Positions 15,262 through 26,370 are shown, counted from the first letter of the stretch. The stretch is DNA of 64,000 nt from Cognatilysobacter tabacisoli (GCF_003586305.1 NZ_QXJI01000001.1:1240001-1304000); one strand, 5' to 3'. Notes: generated by a model from the sequence alone, not told the origin. A program made the numbers and translations.

Positions 15262-17933
15262 CGTGCATCTCCATCGAGGCAGGCCAGCAGCGCGTCGCGC
15301 AGGGCCTGCTGTTGCGTGTCGTCCAGCGGCCGCTCGCGGCCGTCGGCGTGGGGGGCGGTGATCTGGAACACGTCCTCGGCGCGCTCGCCGAAGGTCGCGA
15401 TGCGCGCGTCGTGCACGCGCAGGCCCTGGTCGCGCAGCGCGCGCGCGACGTCGGCGAGCAGGCCCGGGCGGTCGGTGCAGACCAGGCTGAGGACCGTGCG
15501 CGGCGCGCCGTCGTGGTCGACGGTGTTGAAGCCGACCTGCGGGGCGATGCGGAAATGCCTGAGGTGGCGCGGCTGCGTGCGCCGCGCCGGGCGCACCGCA
15601 TCGAGCGGGCCGGCCAGCACCTGCGCGAGCTTGCGCTCGACATCGTCGACGCCGGGCGCCTGGCGCGGGTCGGTCGGGATCACCTCGAAGCTGTCGGACA
15701 CCATGCCGTGCGGCGCGTCGAGCACGCGCGCCTGCTGGATCGCCAGCCCGCAGCGGTCGAGGGTCGCGACGATCGCGGCGAACAGGCCGTCGCGGTCGGG
15801 CGAATGCACGAACACCTCCAGCGCGCCCTCGCGCGCGGTCAGCGGCCGCGCGCACACGCGCGTCTGCCCGACCGGCACGTCGCGCAGCGACACCGCCTGC
15901 CATGCGACCTGGTCGGGGCGGCCGCGCTCGAACGCGACCTCGGGCATGCGCTCGAACAGCGCGTCGGCGTGCGCGTCGTCGATGCCGAACGCCGACAGCA
16001 TCGCGCGCGCGGCGGCGCGGGTCTCGGCGCTGCGCTCGGCGCCGGCGACGGGGTGCTCCAGCCCGCGACGCAGCGCGAGGCGCGTCGCGGTGTACAGGTC
16101 GGCCATCAGCCGGTCCTTCCACGCGTTCCACAGCTTCGGCGAGGTGCCGGCGATGTCGGCGCAGGTCAGCAGGTACAGGTGGTCGAGGCGCTCGCGGTCG
16201 GCGACCAGCGTGGCGAAGCGGTGGATCACCTCGGGATCGGCGATGTCCTGCTTCTGCGCGGTGGTCGACATCAGCAGGTGCTTGCGCACCAGCCACTCGA
16301 TCAGCGACACGTCGCCGTCGCTGAGGCCGTGCGCCAGCCCGAACGCGCGGGTGTCGTCGGCGCCGAGCTCGGAGTGGTCGCCGCCGCGGCCCTTGGCGAT
16401 GTCGTGGAACAGGCCGGCCAGCAGCAGCAGCTCGGGCTTGCGCAGGCGCGGCCAGACCTCGTGCGCGAGGCTGAAGCGCTCGTCGGGCTCGCCCGACGCG
16501 AACTGGGCCAGGTTCTTCAGCACCGCCAGCGTGTGCTGGTCGACGGTGTAGACGTGGAACAGGTCGAACTGCATGCGCCCGGTGACCTTGGCGAACGCCG
16601 GGATCCAGCGGCCGAGCACGCCGAGGCGGGCCATCCGGGTGATCGTCGCGACCGGTTCGGGGCCGCGCAACAGCCCGATGAACGCCTGGCGCAGCGCGGG
16701 CGTCGCATCGGCGTAGGCCGGCACTGTCGGCAGCGCCTCGGCGAGCGCGCGCGCGGTCCGCGAGTGCAGCCCACGGATCGTACCCGCGCCGGCGCCGGCC
16801 CAGGTCGCGAACAGCGCGAACACGTCGGCGGCCGCGCGCGGCCACGCGGCGTCGCGCGCGGCGAGGTAGCCGCGGCGCAGCTCGAAACGCTCGTCGATCG
16901 GCTCGGGCTCGCCCTCGCCTTCGAGCTGCTCCTCGTACCGCTGCAGCAGGCGCTCGCCGATCCGCAGCACGACGGCGGCGCCGCGGTAGAACCCCTGCAT
17001 CATCTGCTCGACCGCGAGGTTGTCGGCGCTGTCGACGTGGCCGAGCCGCGCAGCCAGCAGCTTCTGGTAGTCGAAGCGCAGCCGCTCCTCGCGCTTGCCG
17101 GCGACCAGGTGCAGGCCGAAGCGCAGCCGCGACAGCGCGCGGCGCTCGCGTTCGAGCGTGGCCGCTTCGTCGGCGCCGAGCTGGCCGAGCGCGACCAGCG
17201 CGTCGCCCTCGCCGGTGCCGATCAATCGCAGCGCCATCCAGCGCAGGGTCTGGATGTCGCGCAGCCCGCCGGGGCCTTCCTTGAGGTTGGGTTCGAGGTT
17301 GTCAGCGGTGTCGCCGTAGCGCGCGTGGCGCAGCCGCAGCTCGTCGCGTTTGGCCAGGTAGAACGGCTGCGCCGGCCACAGCACCGTCGGCGCGACCGCG
17401 GCCTGCAGCGCGTCACGGTCGGCGGCGTCGCCGACCAGCGTGCGCGCCTCGAGCATGGCGGTCAGCACGGTGATGTCGGCGTTGGCGGCCTCGGCGCACT
17501 GGGCGATCGACCGGACCGCGTGGCCGACCGGCAGGCCGGCGTCCCACAGCAGCGCGAACAGGCGGGCCAGCGCGTCGGCGTGCGCGGCCTGCGTCGGCGG
17601 TTCGGCGATCACGAGCAGGTCGACGTCGGACTGCGGGAACAGCTCCGCGCGGCCGTAGCCGCCGACGGCGAACAGCGCGATACCGGCGTCGGCGGGAATG
17701 CAGCGCTGCCACGCGGCGAGCACCTGCGCGTCGACCGCGGCGGCGCGGTCGGCCAGCAGGCGATCGATGTCCGCGTCGGCGTCGAAGCGCTGCGCCAGCT
17801 GCGCGTCGGCGGCCGCCAGCGCGGCGCGCGCGGCCCCGATCCAGCCGGCGTCGTCAACGGCGGCGGGCACGGCGCTGGGGTGGGACCGTTCGGCCGCCCC
17901 GGATGCGTTGGCGCCGGGGACGGAGCCGGTCAT
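15258..17933 (-). CDS. glnD: Bifunctional uridylyltransferase/uridylyl-removing enzyme
   Basis: The 891-residue enzyme adds and removes UMP on PII proteins according to glutamine level. In order: the nucleotidyltransferase domain with GGYGRAE at 91-97 and SDVD at 102-105, the central helical region, an HD domain ([18 protein letters not shown]) for removal, and two C-terminal ACT domains ([33 protein letters not shown]) that sense glutamine. Length is typical. ATG 17933 overlaps the map stop by four bases, and the dapD start overlaps the glnD stop. Its position between map and dapD is as in related genomes. Confidence 0.96.
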   Translation of the reverse strand: MTGSVPGANASGAAERSHPSAVPAAVDDAGWIGAARAALAAADAQLAQRFDADADIDRLLADRAAAVDAQVLAAWQRCIPADAGIALFAVGGYGRAELFPQSDVDLLVIAEPPTQAAHADALARLFALLWDAGLPVGHAVRSIAQCAEAANADITVLTAMLEARTLVGDAADRDALQAAVAPTVLWPAQPFYLAKRDELRLRHARYGDTADNLEPNLKEGPGGLRDIQTLRWMALRLIGTGEGDALVALGQLGADEAATLERERRALSRLRFGLHLVAGKREERLRFDYQKLLAARLGHVDSADNLAVEQMMQGFYRGAAVVLRIGERLLQRYEEQLEGEGEPEPIDERFELRRGYLAARDAAWPRAAADVFALFATWAGAGAGTIRGLHSRTARALAEALPTVPAYADATPALRQAFIGLLRGPEPVATITRMARLGVLGRWIPAFAKVTGRMQFDLFHVYTVDQHTLAVLKNLAQFASGEPDERFSLAHEVWPRLRKPELLLLAGLFHDIAKGRGGDHSELGADDTRAFGLAHGLSDGDVSLIEWLVRKHLLMSTTAQKQDIADPEVIHRFATLVADRERLDHLYLLTCADIAGTSPKLWNAWKDRLMADLYTATRLALRRGLEHPVAGAERSAETRAAARAMLSAFGIDDAHADALFERMPEVAFERGRPDQVAWQAVSLRDVPVGQTRVCARPLTAREGALEVFVHSPDRDGLFAAIVATLDRCGLAIQQARVLDAPHGMVSDSFEVIPTDPRQAPGVDDVERKLAQVLAGPLDAVRPARRTQPRHLRHFRIAPQVGFNTVDHDGAPRTVLSLVCTDRPGLLADVARALRDQGLRVHDARIATFGERAEDVFQITAPHADGRERPLDDTQQQALRDALLACLDGDAR

Positions 17934-18706
17934 AGGTCGTTGTCGTCGCCCGGCAGGCGGGTGAGGATCTCGACCCCGTCCTCGGTGACCGCGACCGTGT
18001 GCTCCCACTGCGCGGAGAGCTTGCGGTCCTTCGTCACCACGGTCCAGCCGTCCGGCAGCACCTTGGTGTGGCGACCGCCCTCGTTGATCATCGGCTCGAT
18101 CGTGAAGGTCATGCCCGGCTTCAGCACCATGCCCTCGCCGGCGCGGCCGTAGTGCAGCACCTGCGGGTCCTCGTGGTAGATCTTGCCGATGCCGTGGCCG
18201 CAGTACTCGCGCACCACGCTGAAGCGTTCGCCCTCGGCGTACTGCTGGATCGCCGCGCCGATGTCGCCCAAGGTGGCGCCCGGCCGGACCACGCGGATGC
18301 CGCGGAACATCGCCTCGCGGGTCACCTCGACCAGCCGGCGGGCCATCGTCGACGGGGTGCCGACGTAGTACATGCGGCTGGTGTCGCCGTGCCAGCCGTC
18401 CTTGATCACGGTGACGTCGATGTTGACGATGTCGCCGTCCTTGAGGACCTTGGCCTGGCTCGGGATGCCGTGGCAGATGACGTTGTTGACCGAGGTGCAG
18501 ACCGTGGCCGGGAAGCCCTTGTAGCCGACGTTCGCCGGGATCGCCTGCTGGACCTGGACGATGTGGTCGTGGCAGATGCGGTCGAGCTCGGCGGTGGTCA
18601 CGCCGGGCTTCACGTGGGGGGCGACGACCTGCAGGACCTCGGCGGCCAGCCGGCCGGCGACGCGCATCTGCTCGATCTCTTGGGGGGTCTTCACGGTAAT
18701 GGCCAT
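17930..18706 (-). CDS. map: Methionine aminopeptidase type I
   Basis: The product is 258 residues from ATG 18706. It removes N-terminal Met from nascent proteins. The metal-binding motif regions are visible: [18 protein letters not shown] (two Asp ligands), [15 protein letters not shown] (His) and [10 protein letters not shown] (Glu). Length equals the type I family. It is first in the minus-strand operon leading to dapE and is transcribed divergently from rpsB, the classic map/rpsB arrangement. The start codon lies in a short GTAATGGCCATGGCG context; upstream codons in frame look non-coding. Confidence 0.96.
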   Translation of the reverse strand: MAITVKTPQEIEQMRVAGRLAAEVLQVVAPHVKPGVTTAELDRICHDHIVQVQQAIPANVGYKGFPATVCTSVNNVICHGIPSQAKVLKDGDIVNIDVTVIKDGWHGDTSRMYYVGTPSTMARRLVEVTREAMFRGIRVVRPGATLGDIGAAIQQYAEGERFSVVREYCGHGIGKIYHEDPQVLHYGRAGEGMVLKPGMTFTIEPMINEGGRHTKVLPDGWTVVTKDRKLSAQWEHTVAVTEDGVEILTRLPGDDNDL

Positions 18707-18747
18707 GGCGCCATTATGGCCGAAGCCGTTCACGGCCGGGTGTCGAT

Positions 18748-18777
18748 TTGCCCGCAACCCACTGTTGCGGCTACACT
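18748..18777 (+). promoter_or_regulatory. rpsB: Probable rpsB promoter
   Basis: A -35 like ttgccc (18748-18753) and a -10 tacact (18772-18777) are separated by 18 bases, about 258 bases before the rpsB start. It is the best sigma-70-like match in the map/rpsB intergenic region. Confidence 0.5.
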
Positions 18778-18783
18778 TCGCCG

Positions 18784-19035
18784 GCTTAGCGAACGGCCCG
18801 ATGGCCCGACGCGCCGCCCACGCCGGGCGTCAGCCCCGACCGCAGCCGCGGCGGGACAGGCGAATACACACCCGCTGCCACCCTCCGTGCCGGGGTGCTC
18901 CGGTCCCTCGGGACTCAGGAGTTCGGCCACGGAAGCAGCGGGGAGGCCCAACCCCGGAACCTTCGCCCACGGCCCTGCCGCGGGCAGCCGCCACACCTTC
19001 CCGGCGGCCGGTTCCCCTGCCTTGGAGTTACCGCA
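18784..19035 (+). ncRNA. Long structured rpsB 5' leader (probable S2 autoregulatory leader)
   Basis: About 250 untranslated bases rich in short inverted repeats precede rpsB, for example ccggtccctcggga and gccggcggccgg types. In gamma-proteobacteria the map/rpsB intergenic region encodes the rpsB leader (the t44 element), through which ribosomal protein S2 represses rpsB-tsf. The position and length fit. I cannot fold it or match the covariance model by eye. Confidence 0.42.
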
Positions 19036-19866
19036 ATGCCCCAGATCACCATGCGCCAGATGCTCGAAGCGGGCGTCCACTTCGGCCACCAGACCCGCTA
19101 CTGGAACCCGAAGATGGGTCCGTACATCTTCGGCGCCCGCGGCAAGATCCACATCATCAACCTCGAGAAGACCGTTCCGCTGTTCAACGACGCGATGAAC
19201 TTCATCTCGGGCGTCGCCCAGAAGCGCGGCACGATCCTGTTCATCGGCACCAAGCGCTCGGCGCGCGACTCGATCAAGGAAGAGGCCGAGCGCTGCGGCA
19301 TGCCGTACATGACCCAGCGCTGGCTGGGCGGCACGCTGACCAACTTCCGCACCGTCAAGCAGTCGGTGCAGCGCCTGAAGGAGCTCGAGGCCGCCGAGAC
19401 CGACGGCACCTTCCAGAAGCTGGTCAAGCACGAAGTCCTGAGCCTGCGCCGCGAGCGCGAGAAGCTGCTGGCCTCGCTGGGCGGCATCAAGGACATGAAC
19501 CGCCTGCCCGACGCGCTGTTCGTGATCGACATCGGCCACGAGGACATCGCGATCAAGGAGGCCAAGAAGCTCGGCATCCCGGTCATCGCCGTCGTCGACA
19601 CCAACTACGATCCGGCCCTGGTCGACTACGCGATCCCGGGCAACGACGACGCGATCCGCGCCGTGCAGCTGTACGCCCGCGCCGCCGCCGACGCCGTGCT
19701 CGAGGGCAAGGCCGCCGCGCCGCAGGCCGCGACGGTCCGCGAGGAAGAATTCGCCGAGGCCGCCGAAGGCGACGCCGGCGAGCGCAAGGGCGCGCGCCGC
19801 GCGCCGGCCAAGAAGGCCGCGGCCAAGGCCGACGAGCCGGCTGCCGACGCACCGGCCGCCGAGTAA
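19036..19866 (+). CDS. rpsB: 30S ribosomal protein S2
   Basis: The product is 276 residues from ATG 19036 with a ttggag ribosome-binding site. It is a component of the small ribosomal subunit, needed for S1 binding. The sequence follows the S2 family from [22 protein letters not shown] through [19 protein letters not shown] to [20 protein letters not shown]. The C-terminal 40 residues are a lineage-specific Ala/Lys/Glu-rich extension ([20 protein letters not shown]) that is disordered and may bind RNA. The S2 protein probably represses its own mRNA through the 5' leader. tsf follows after a GC-rich hairpin. Confidence 0.97.
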   Translation: MPQITMRQMLEAGVHFGHQTRYWNPKMGPYIFGARGKIHIINLEKTVPLFNDAMNFISGVAQKRGTILFIGTKRSARDSIKEEAERCGMPYMTQRWLGGTLTNFRTVKQSVQRLKELEAAETDGTFQKLVKHEVLSLRREREKLLASLGGIKDMNRLPDALFVIDIGHEDIAIKEAKKLGIPVIAVVDTNYDPALVDYAIPGNDDAIRAVQLYARAAADAVLEGKAAAPQAATVREEEFAEAAEGDAGERKGARRAPAKKAAAKADEPAADAPAAE

Positions 19867-19878
19867 TCCGAGCGTCAC

Positions 19879-19906
19879 GCGGCCGCGCCACGCTGCGCGG
19901 CCGCTT
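19879..19906 (+). terminator. Hairpin between rpsB and tsf (possible partial terminator)
   Basis: A 9-bp perfect stem (gcggccgcg / cgcggccgc) with an 8-base loop is followed only by ttcgtt. A weak terminator here would reduce tsf relative to rpsB, as known for this pair in other bacteria. Confidence 0.5.
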
Positions 19907-19989
19907 CGTTCCTGCGCACGCCGGGCCACGCCCGGGTGCCGGACCGGCGGGCCACGGCCCGCCTACCCTACTTATTCGAGGTAACCCCC

Positions 19990-20871
19990 ATGGCAGAAAT
20001 CACCGCTTCCCTCGTCAAGGAACTGCGCGAGCGCACCGGCGCCGGCATGATGGAGTGCAAGAAGGCACTCACCGAGAACAACGGCGACATCGACGCCGCG
20101 GCCGAGTGGCTGCGCAAGTCCGGCCTGGCCAAGGCCGACAAGAAGGCCGGCCGCGTCGCCGCCGAGGGCCGCATCGTGGCCGCTTCGGAAGGCGGCAAGG
20201 CCGTGCTGGTCGAGATCAACTCCGAAACCGACTTCGTGGCCAAGGACGACAACTTCGTCGCCTTCACCAACGCCGTCGCCCAGGCCGCGCTGGCCTCCGG
20301 CGCCGCAGACGCCGAAGCGCTGAAGTCGGCCAAGCTGCCGACCGGCGAGACCGTCGAAGAAGCCCGCGCCGCCGTCATCGCCAAGGTCGGCGAGAACGTG
20401 CAGGTCCGTCGCCTGGCCCGCATCGACAGCGCCAACAACGTCGCCGCGTACATCCACGGCGGCCGCATCGGCGTGCTGGTCGAGGTCGCCGGTGGCGACG
20501 CCGACCTGGCCCGCGGCATCGCGATGCACATCGCCGCGATGAACCCGCCGTACAACAAGGCCGCCGACGTGCCGGCCGAGTTCGTCGCGAAGGAAAAGGA
20601 AATCGAGCTGGCCAAGATGTCCGACAAGGACAAGTCCAAGCCGGCCGAGATCCTCGAGAAGATCATGGCCGGCAAGGTCGCCAAGATCGTCAACGAGGTC
20701 ACCCTGTACGGCCAGCCGTACGTGCTGAACACCGACCAGTCGGTCGAGCAGGCGCTGAAGGCCGCCGGCGCGGACGTGGTCGGCTTCCAGCGCCTGGCCG
20801 TCGGCGAAGGCATCGAGAAGGTGGTCGAGGACTACGCCGCCGAAGTGATGAAGCAGGCCGGCCTGGCGTAA
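19990..20871 (+). CDS. tsf: Translation elongation factor Ts
   Basis: The product is 293 residues from ATG 19990. It exchanges GDP on EF-Tu. The N-terminal UBA-like domain reads [20 protein letters not shown]. The core has [20 protein letters not shown], the TDFV motif that contacts EF-Tu, and the C-terminal part reads LYGQPYVLN. Length is normal. It lies 123 bases after rpsB and is followed by a strong terminator, so it is the end of the rpsB-tsf unit. An alternative upstream start would include the non-coding spacer and is unlikely. Confidence 0.97.
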   Translation: MAEITASLVKELRERTGAGMMECKKALTENNGDIDAAAEWLRKSGLAKADKKAGRVAAEGRIVAASEGGKAVLVEINSETDFVAKDDNFVAFTNAVAQAALASGAADAEALKSAKLPTGETVEEARAAVIAKVGENVQVRRLARIDSANNVAAYIHGGRIGVLVEVAGGDADLARGIAMHIAAMNPPYNKAADVPAEFVAKEKEIELAKMSDKDKSKPAEILEKIMAGKVAKIVNEVTLYGQPYVLNTDQSVEQALKAAGADVVGFQRLAVGEGIEKVVEDYAAEVMKQAGLA

Positions 20872-20894
20872 GCCACCCCGCCCGTCGTACCTGG

Positions 20895-20925
20895 AAGGCC
20901 GCGGACTCCCGCGGCCTTTCCTTTT
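20895..20925 (+). terminator. Intrinsic terminator after tsf
   Basis: A 10-bp stem (aaggccgcgg / ccgcggcctt) with loop actc is followed by a T-rich ttccttttg. It is well placed 24 bases after the tsf stop. Confidence 0.88.
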
Positions 20926-21026
20926 GTCCGCGCCGCGGGCCAGCCGACGACGCGATCGCCGTCCAGCCGGATCGCGCGCGCCACGGTCGGCTAGAATTGC
21001 GCCGCCCCCGCCACCCGAGAAGCCCC

Positions 21027-21758
21027 ATGTCCGAGCTCGCCTACCGCCGTGTCCTGCTGAAACTGTCGGGCGAGGCGCTGATGGGTGGCGAAGACTACGG
21101 CATCGACCCGGCCGTGATCGGGCGGCTGGCGCGCGAGGTGATCGAGGCGCGCGATGCCGGCGCCGAGATCGCGCTGGTGATCGGCGGCGGCAACATCTTC
21201 CGCGGCGCCGGCCTGGCCGCCGGCGGCATGGACCGGGTGACCGGCGACCAGATGGGCATGCTCGCCACCGTCATCAACGCGCTGGCGATGCAGGACGCGC
21301 TGGAGAAGCTCGGCGCCAAGTGCCGCGTCATGAGCGCGATCAAGATCAACGACGTGTGCGAGGACTACATCCGCCGCCGCGCCGTGCGCCACCTCGAGAA
21401 GGGCCGCATCGCGATCTTCGCCGCCGGCACGGGCAATCCGTTCTTCACCACCGACTCGGGCGCCGCGCTGCGCGCGATCGAGATCGGCGCCGACCTGCTG
21501 CTGAAGGCGACCAAGGTCGACGGCGTGTACGACAAGGACCCGAAGAAGCACGCCGACGCGGTGCGCTTCGACAAGCTGACCTACGACGAGGTGATCGCCC
21601 GCGACCTGCAGGTGATGGACACCGCCGCATTCGCGCTGTGCCGGGACAGCGACCTGCCGCTGCGCATCTTCGACATGAGCCAGCCGGGCGTGCTGCTGCG
21701 AATCCTCAAGGGCGAGACGATCGGCACCCTCGTGCGCGGCCGCAACGCCGGCCTGTAA
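21027..21758 (+). CDS. pyrH: UMP kinase
   Basis: The product is 243 residues from ATG 21027. It phosphorylates UMP to UDP with ATP and belongs to the amino acid kinase fold. Visible blocks are [12 protein letters not shown] (phosphate loop), [13 protein letters not shown], the UMP-binding [18 protein letters not shown] and [15 protein letters not shown]. The frame is open far upstream, but codons before ATG 21027 are spacer. A -10-like tagaat (20992-20997) lies 30 bases before the start, so it probably has its own promoter after the tsf terminator. In most related genomes frr follows directly; here a cation efflux gene intervenes. Confidence 0.96.
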   Translation: MSELAYRRVLLKLSGEALMGGEDYGIDPAVIGRLAREVIEARDAGAEIALVIGGGNIFRGAGLAAGGMDRVTGDQMGMLATVINALAMQDALEKLGAKCRVMSAIKINDVCEDYIRRRAVRHLEKGRIAIFAAGTGNPFFTTDSGAALRAIEIGADLLLKATKVDGVYDKDPKKHADAVRFDKLTYDEVIARDLQVMDTAAFALCRDSDLPLRIFDMSQPGVLLRILKGETIGTLVRGRNAGL

Positions 21759-21800
21759 CGCCCGGCGGCACGCGCCCGGCGCGCGTGCCACGATGACGCC

Positions 21801-22778
21801 ATGGGCCTGCACCACCACGACCACGAGCACGGCGGCCACAACCATGGCGGCCACGGGCACGCGGCGCACGGCCACGCCGGGCACGGCCATCACCATGGCC
21901 TGAGCGGCACGCGCGCGTTCGCGGCGATCACGCTGATCAACCTGGCCTACACGGTGCTCGAGGCCGGCTACGGCTTCGCGACCAACTCGCTCGCGCTGCT
22001 GTCCGACGCGCTGCACAACTTCGGCGACGTGCTCGGGCTCGGCCTGGCCTGGGCCGCGGCGGTCGTCGCCAAGCGGCCGACCAGCGCGCGCCACACTTAC
22101 GGCTGGCGCCGCGCGACTCTGCTGTCGCCGCTGGCCAACGCGCTGCTGCTGGTCGGATTTTCCGGCGCCTTGGCGTGGGAGGCGATCCGCCGCGTCGGCG
22201 CGCCGCCGGAGGTGCCGGGCGTGCCGGTGATGGTCGTCGCGGCGATCGGCATCGCGGTCAACCTCGGCGCGGCGTGGCTGGTCCGCGGTGGGCACGCGCA
22301 CGACCTCAACCGCCGCGGCGCGTTCCTGCACCTGATCGCCGATGCCGCGGTGTCGCTGGCGGCGGTGCTGGCCGGCGCCGGCATGGTGTGGCTGGGCTGG
22401 ACGTGGCTCGATCCGGTGACCGCGCTGCTGGTCGGCGCCGTGATCGCGGTCGGCGCGTTCGGGCTGCTGCGCGAGAGCTTCAGCGCGGCGATGGACGCGG
22501 TGCCGCGCGCGATCGATCCGGCCAAGGTGCAGGCCTTCCTCGAGGCCGAGCCCGGCGTCGAAGCGGTCCACCACCTGCACATCTGGTCGCTGGGGGCCGG
22601 CGAGATCGCGATGACCGCCCACCTCGTGCGCCCATCGGTCGACGACCACGACGCGTTCCTCGACGCGCTGGTGCACGCGCTCGACGCGCGCTTCGGGATC
22701 AACCACGCCACGCTGCAGGTCGAGCACGGCCAGGCCTGCGAGCACGACCGGCACGACCGCGCGCCGCACGCGCACTGA
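21801..22778 (+). CDS. Cation diffusion facilitator (CzcD/ZitB-like Zn2+ efflux)
   Basis: The 325-residue inner-membrane antiporter exports Zn2+ or similar ions in exchange for protons. The first 30 residues are a His-rich metal-binding tail (HHHDHEHGGHNHGG). Six hydrophobic segments follow. The HxxxD ion sites of the CDF family are seen as NSLALLSDALHNFGD in helix 2 and HLIADAAVSL in helix 5. The C-terminal cytoplasmic domain (VEAVHHLHIWSLGAGEIAMT) resembles CzcD. It lies between pyrH and frr on the same strand, 42 bases after pyrH, an unusual place. Metal specificity cannot be read from sequence. Confidence 0.92.
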   Translation: MGLHHHDHEHGGHNHGGHGHAAHGHAGHGHHHGLSGTRAFAAITLINLAYTVLEAGYGFATNSLALLSDALHNFGDVLGLGLAWAAAVVAKRPTSARHTYGWRRATLLSPLANALLLVGFSGALAWEAIRRVGAPPEVPGVPVMVVAAIGIAVNLGAAWLVRGGHAHDLNRRGAFLHLIADAAVSLAAVLAGAGMVWLGWTWLDPVTALLVGAVIAVGAFGLLRESFSAAMDAVPRAIDPAKVQAFLEAEPGVEAVHHLHIWSLGAGEIAMTAHLVRPSVDDHDAFLDALVHALDARFGINHATLQVEHGQACEHDRHDRAPHAH

Positions 22779-22883
22779 GCCCGCCGGCCGCGCCCGGCAC
22801 ACCCGCGGGCACGCCGTCACGGGCCGTCGCCGGGGGCGGCCGGCTATACTTCCGCGATTACCGACACCCGACCGGAGCCGTCG

Positions 22884-23441
22884 ATGCTCAACGACATCAA
22901 GAAAGACGCCCAGACCCGCATGGCCAAGAGCGTCGAGGCCTTCCGCCACGACCTCGTCAAGGTGCGCACCGGCCGCGCGTCGACCGCGCTGGTCGACCAC
23001 ATCAAGGTCAACTACTACGGCTCGGAGATGCCGCTGTCGCAGGTCGCCACCGTCGCCGTGCAGGACGCGCGCTCGCTGACGATCACGCCGTGGGAGAAGC
23101 AGATGGTCGGCGCGGTCGAGAAGGCCATTCTCGGCTCGGACCTCGGCCTGACCCCGAACACCGCCGGCACCGTGATCCGCCTGAACCTGCCGGCGCTGAC
23201 CGAAGAGCGCCGCAAGGAGCTGACCAAGGTCGTGCACTCCGCCGGCGAGGACGCCAAGGTCGCCATCCGCAACATCCGCCGCGACGCCAACCACCAGGTC
23301 AAGGAACTGCTGAAGGACAAGCAGATCACCGAGGACGAGGCGAGCCGTTCGGAAACCGACATCCAGAAGATCACCGACTCGGCGATCAAGGACGTCGACG
23401 AGGTCATCAAGGCCAAGGAAACCGAGCTGATGTCGGTCTGA
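22884..23441 (+). CDS. frr: Ribosome recycling factor
   Basis: The 185-residue protein splits post-termination ribosomes with EF-G. The family blocks are clear: FRHDLVKVRTGRASTALVDH, ITPWEKQMV, LNLPALTEERRKELTK and RNIRRDANHQVK. Length is exactly typical. A -10-like tatact (22845-22850) lies 34 bases before ATG 22884, so it may have its own promoter after the cation efflux gene. uppS follows after a 141-base spacer. Confidence 0.97.
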   Translation: MLNDIKKDAQTRMAKSVEAFRHDLVKVRTGRASTALVDHIKVNYYGSEMPLSQVATVAVQDARSLTITPWEKQMVGAVEKAILGSDLGLTPNTAGTVIRLNLPALTEERRKELTKVVHSAGEDAKVAIRNIRRDANHQVKELLKDKQITEDEASRSETDIQKITDSAIKDVDEVIKAKETELMSV

Positions 23442-23582
23442 CCGGAGCCGGCTCCAGCGGCCCGCGGGCGTGCCCGGACTGAACTTCCGTCCCGGCCGCC
23501 GGTCCGTTCCACGCCTCCGAACGCATCGCCCGGACGCCCGTAGCCGCACGCACGGCGCGCGCCGCGCCCACCGAACGACCCG

Positions 23583-24347
23583 ATGGCTCCTTCCGAACCC
23601 ACTCCCGCCGCCCGCGTTCCGCGCCACCTCGCCGTGATCATGGACGGCAACGGGCGCTGGGCAGAGCGGCGCCGGCGCCCGCGCGTGATCGGCCACCGCG
23701 CCGGCGCGCGCACCGTCAACGTCTGCATCGATTTCTGCCTCGAGCACGGCATCGAGGCGCTGACCCTGTTCGCGTTCTCGAGCGAGAACTGGGGGCGACC
23801 GCAGGACGAGGTCGGCGCGCTGATGAAGCTGTTCCTCAACGCGCTCGAACGCGAGGTCGACGAACTGGATCGACGCGGCGTGCGCGTGCGCTTCATCGGC
23901 GAGCGCGAGCGGTTCAGCGACGCCATCCGCGCGCAGATGGACGCGGCCGAGACGCGCACGCGCGGTAACAGCCGCCTGCACCTGACCGTCGCGGCCAGCT
24001 ACGGCGGCCGCTGGGACCTCGCCCAGGCCGCGCGCTCGCTGGCGGCCGACGTCGCCGCCGGCACGCTGCGCCCCGAGGACATCGACGAAGCCGCGCTCGG
24101 CGCGCGCGTCGCGCTGGCCGACCTGCCGGCACCGGACCTGTTCATCCGCACCGGCGGAGACTGCCGCATCAGCAACTTCCTGCTGTGGCAGCTGGCCTAC
24201 ACCGAGCTGTGGTTCACCGACCTGTTGTGGCCCGAACTCGATGCGGCCACACTGCGGCGCGCCATTGACGATTACGCCGGGCGCGAGCGTCGCTTCGGCC
24301 TGACCGGTGCGCAGCTTGCCGCCCGGCCCGACGAGACTGCTGCATGA
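23583..24347 (+). CDS. uppS: Undecaprenyl diphosphate synthase
   Basis: The 254-residue cis-prenyltransferase makes the C55 lipid carrier for peptidoglycan and O-antigen. The diphosphate-binding [11 protein letters not shown] sits near residues 20-30 with the catalytic Asp, followed by [11 protein letters not shown] and the C-terminal [20 protein letters not shown]. Length is usual. Its stop overlaps the cdsA start by four bases (ATGA), showing translational coupling into cdsA, dxr and rseP. Confidence 0.96.
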   Translation: MAPSEPTPAARVPRHLAVIMDGNGRWAERRRRPRVIGHRAGARTVNVCIDFCLEHGIEALTLFAFSSENWGRPQDEVGALMKLFLNALEREVDELDRRGVRVRFIGERERFSDAIRAQMDAAETRTRGNSRLHLTVAASYGGRWDLAQAARSLAADVAAGTLRPEDIDEAALGARVALADLPAPDLFIRTGGDCRISNFLLWQLAYTELWFTDLLWPELDAATLRRAIDDYAGRERRFGLTGAQLAARPDETAA

Positions 24348-25195
24348 CCCGAACCCGACTCCTGGCTGCACTGGTCATGGCACCGGTCGCCATCGCGGCG
24401 ATCCTGCTGCTGCCGACGCCGTGGATGATCGCGCTGGCGGCGGTGGTGTTCCTGGCCGGGCTGTGGGAGTGGTTCGACCTGGCCGAAGTCGACGACACGC
24501 TCGCGCGCACCGTGCTGCTGGTCGCGCACGTCGCGCTGATGGTCGCGCTGGTGTGGGCGTCGCGTTCGCCCAGCGGCTTCACGATGGTGCTGTTCCAGCT
24601 GGCGTCCGTGGTCGGCGTGATCTGGTGGCTGCTGGCGTTGTTCTGGCTGGGCCGCTTCGACTTCGCCAGCGACCACGACACCCACGCGCGCGCGTTCAAG
24701 CTCGCCGCCGGCGCTCTTGCGGTGATCCCGGCCTGGTGCGCGCTGGCGTGGATCCATGCGGAGGAGCCCAACGGCCACCGCTGGCTGCTCGCCGCACTGG
24801 CGGTGGTGTGGGCCGCCGACACCGGCGCGTACTTCGCCGGCCGGACGTTCGGCGGCAAGGTGTTCAGTGGACGCAAGCTCGCGCCGCGGATCAGCCCGAA
24901 CAAGACGATCGAAGGCCTGCTCGGTGGCGTCGTGGCCGGCATGGCCGCCGGCGTGGGCTTCGCCCTGTTCGCCGGCGCCACCGCCGCGCAGCTGCCGGCC
25001 GTCGCGGCGGTGTCGCTCGGCGCGGCGCTGTTCTCGGTCATCGGCGACCTCTACGAAAGCCTGCTGAAGCGCCACGTCGGGGTGAAGGATTCGGGGCACC
25101 TGATCCCGGGCCACGGCGGCGTGCTGGACCGGCTGGACGGCGTGCTCGCCGCGCTGCCGGTGTTCGCGGTCGGCAAGGCCGTGCTGGGCTTCTGA
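24344..25195 (+). CDS. cdsA: Phosphatidate cytidylyltransferase
   Basis: The 283-residue integral membrane enzyme makes CDP-diacylglycerol from phosphatidate and CTP, the precursor of all major phospholipids. It has about eight hydrophobic segments. The CdsA signature lies at the C-terminus: [18 protein letters not shown], then [20 protein letters not shown] and [15 protein letters not shown]. Start ATG 24344 overlaps the uppS stop by four bases, and dxr starts two bases after its stop, so the three are one operon. Confidence 0.95.
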   Translation: MTRTRLLAALVMAPVAIAAILLLPTPWMIALAAVVFLAGLWEWFDLAEVDDTLARTVLLVAHVALMVALVWASRSPSGFTMVLFQLASVVGVIWWLLALFWLGRFDFASDHDTHARAFKLAAGALAVIPAWCALAWIHAEEPNGHRWLLAALAVVWAADTGAYFAGRTFGGKVFSGRKLAPRISPNKTIEGLLGGVVAGMAAGVGFALFAGATAAQLPAVAAVSLGAALFSVIGDLYESLLKRHVGVKDSGHLIPGHGGVLDRLDGVLAALPVFAVGKAVLGF

Positions 25196-25197
25196 CC

Positions 25198-26370
25198 ATG
25201 CGCCGCATTGCCGTGCTCGGTGCCACCGGTTCGATCGGCACCTCGGCGCTCGACGTCATCGCGCGCCATCCCGACCGGCTGCAGGCCACGGTGCTAGCCG
25301 CCGGTCGCCAGGTCGATGCGCTGGTCGCGCTGTGCGCGCGCCACGCGCCGGCACACGCGGTGATCGCCGATCCGGCCCTGCTCCCGCGACTGCGCGACGC
25401 CCTGCGCGATGCCGGGCTGGCGACGCAGGCGCACGCGGGCAGCGATGCGCTCGACGCGCTCGTCTCTGGCGACGCCTGCGACACCGTCGTGGCCGCGATC
25501 GTCGGCGCCGCGGGCCTGCGCTCGACCCTCGCCGCCGCCCGCGCGGGCAAGCGCCTGCTGCTGGCGAACAAGGAATCGCTGGTGCTCGCCGGCGAACTGC
25601 TGATGGCGGCCGCCGCCGGCGCCGGGGCGACCGTGGTGCCGATCGACAGCGAGCACAACGCGATCTTCCAGTGCCTGCCCGACGCGCACGCCCACGCGGG
25701 CCTGCAGCGCATCCTGCTGACCGCGTCGGGCGGTCCGTTCCGCGGGCGCAGCCGCTCCGCGCTCGCCGCGGTGACGCCGGAGCAGGCGGTCGCCCATCCG
25801 AAGTGGTCGATGGGACCGAAGATCTCGGTCGACTCGGCGACGCTGATGAACAAGGGGCTCGAGGTCATCGAGGCCCACCACCTGTTCGGGCTGCCGCGCG
25901 AGCGGATCGGCGTGCTGGTGCATCCGCAGAGCCTGGTCCACTCGCTGGTCGAGTTCGTCGACGGCTCGACGCTCGCGCAGCTGGGCCTGCCCGACATGCG
26001 CACCGCGCTGGCGGTCGGCTTCGGCTGGCCGGAGCGGATCGCCTCGGGCGTGGCCGGGCTTGATCTGCTCGCGCAAGGCGGTCGGCTCGATTTCGAGCCG
26101 CCCGACCTCGACGCGTTTCCGTGCCTGCGGCTCGCGTTCGACGCGCTGGCGGCCGGTGGGACCGCGCCGGCGGTGCTGAACGCGGCGAACGAGGTCGCCG
26201 TTTCAGCCTTTCTTCAGCGGCGGATCGGTTTCCTGTCCATTCCCGCGGTGGTCGAAGACGCGCTGGCCGCCCTGCCTGCCGCGCCGGCCGACTCGCTCGA
26301 GACGCTGGTGGCGGCCGACGCCGCCGCACGCCGCCATGCCGAACGCGTCCTCACCTCCTTCGCCGCCTGA
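25198..26370 (+). CDS. dxr: 1-deoxy-D-xylulose 5-phosphate reductoisomerase
   Basis: The product is 390 residues from ATG 25198. It is the second enzyme of the MEP isoprenoid pathway, making MEP with NADPH and a divalent metal. The NADPH-binding start is [15 protein letters not shown]. The metal and substrate site includes [52 protein letters not shown] and [12 protein letters not shown]. It supplies isoprenoid precursors for uppS upstream and ispA further on. Spacing to cdsA is two bases and to rseP eleven bases. Confidence 0.96.
   Translation: MRRIAVLGATGSIGTSALDVIARHPDRLQATVLAAGRQVDALVALCARHAPAHAVIADPALLPRLRDALRDAGLATQAHAGSDALDALVSGDACDTVVAAIVGAAGLRSTLAAARAGKRLLLANKESLVLAGELLMAAAAGAGATVVPIDSEHNAIFQCLPDAHAHAGLQRILLTASGGPFRGRSRSALAAVTPEQAVAHPKWSMGPKISVDSATLMNKGLEVIEAHHLFGLPRERIGVLVHPQSLVHSLVEFVDGSTLAQLGLPDMRTALAVGFGWPERIASGVAGLDLLAQGGRLDFEPPDLDAFPCLRLAFDALAAGGTAPAVLNAANEVAVSAFLQRRIGFLSIPAVVEDALAALPAAPADSLETLVAADAAARRHAERVLTSFAA

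Noticed and set aside
20991-24371. Long minus-strand open frame over pyrH to uppS
   Set aside because: It is antisense to four conserved genes, with a product dominated by Arg, Val and Gly without domain signatures.
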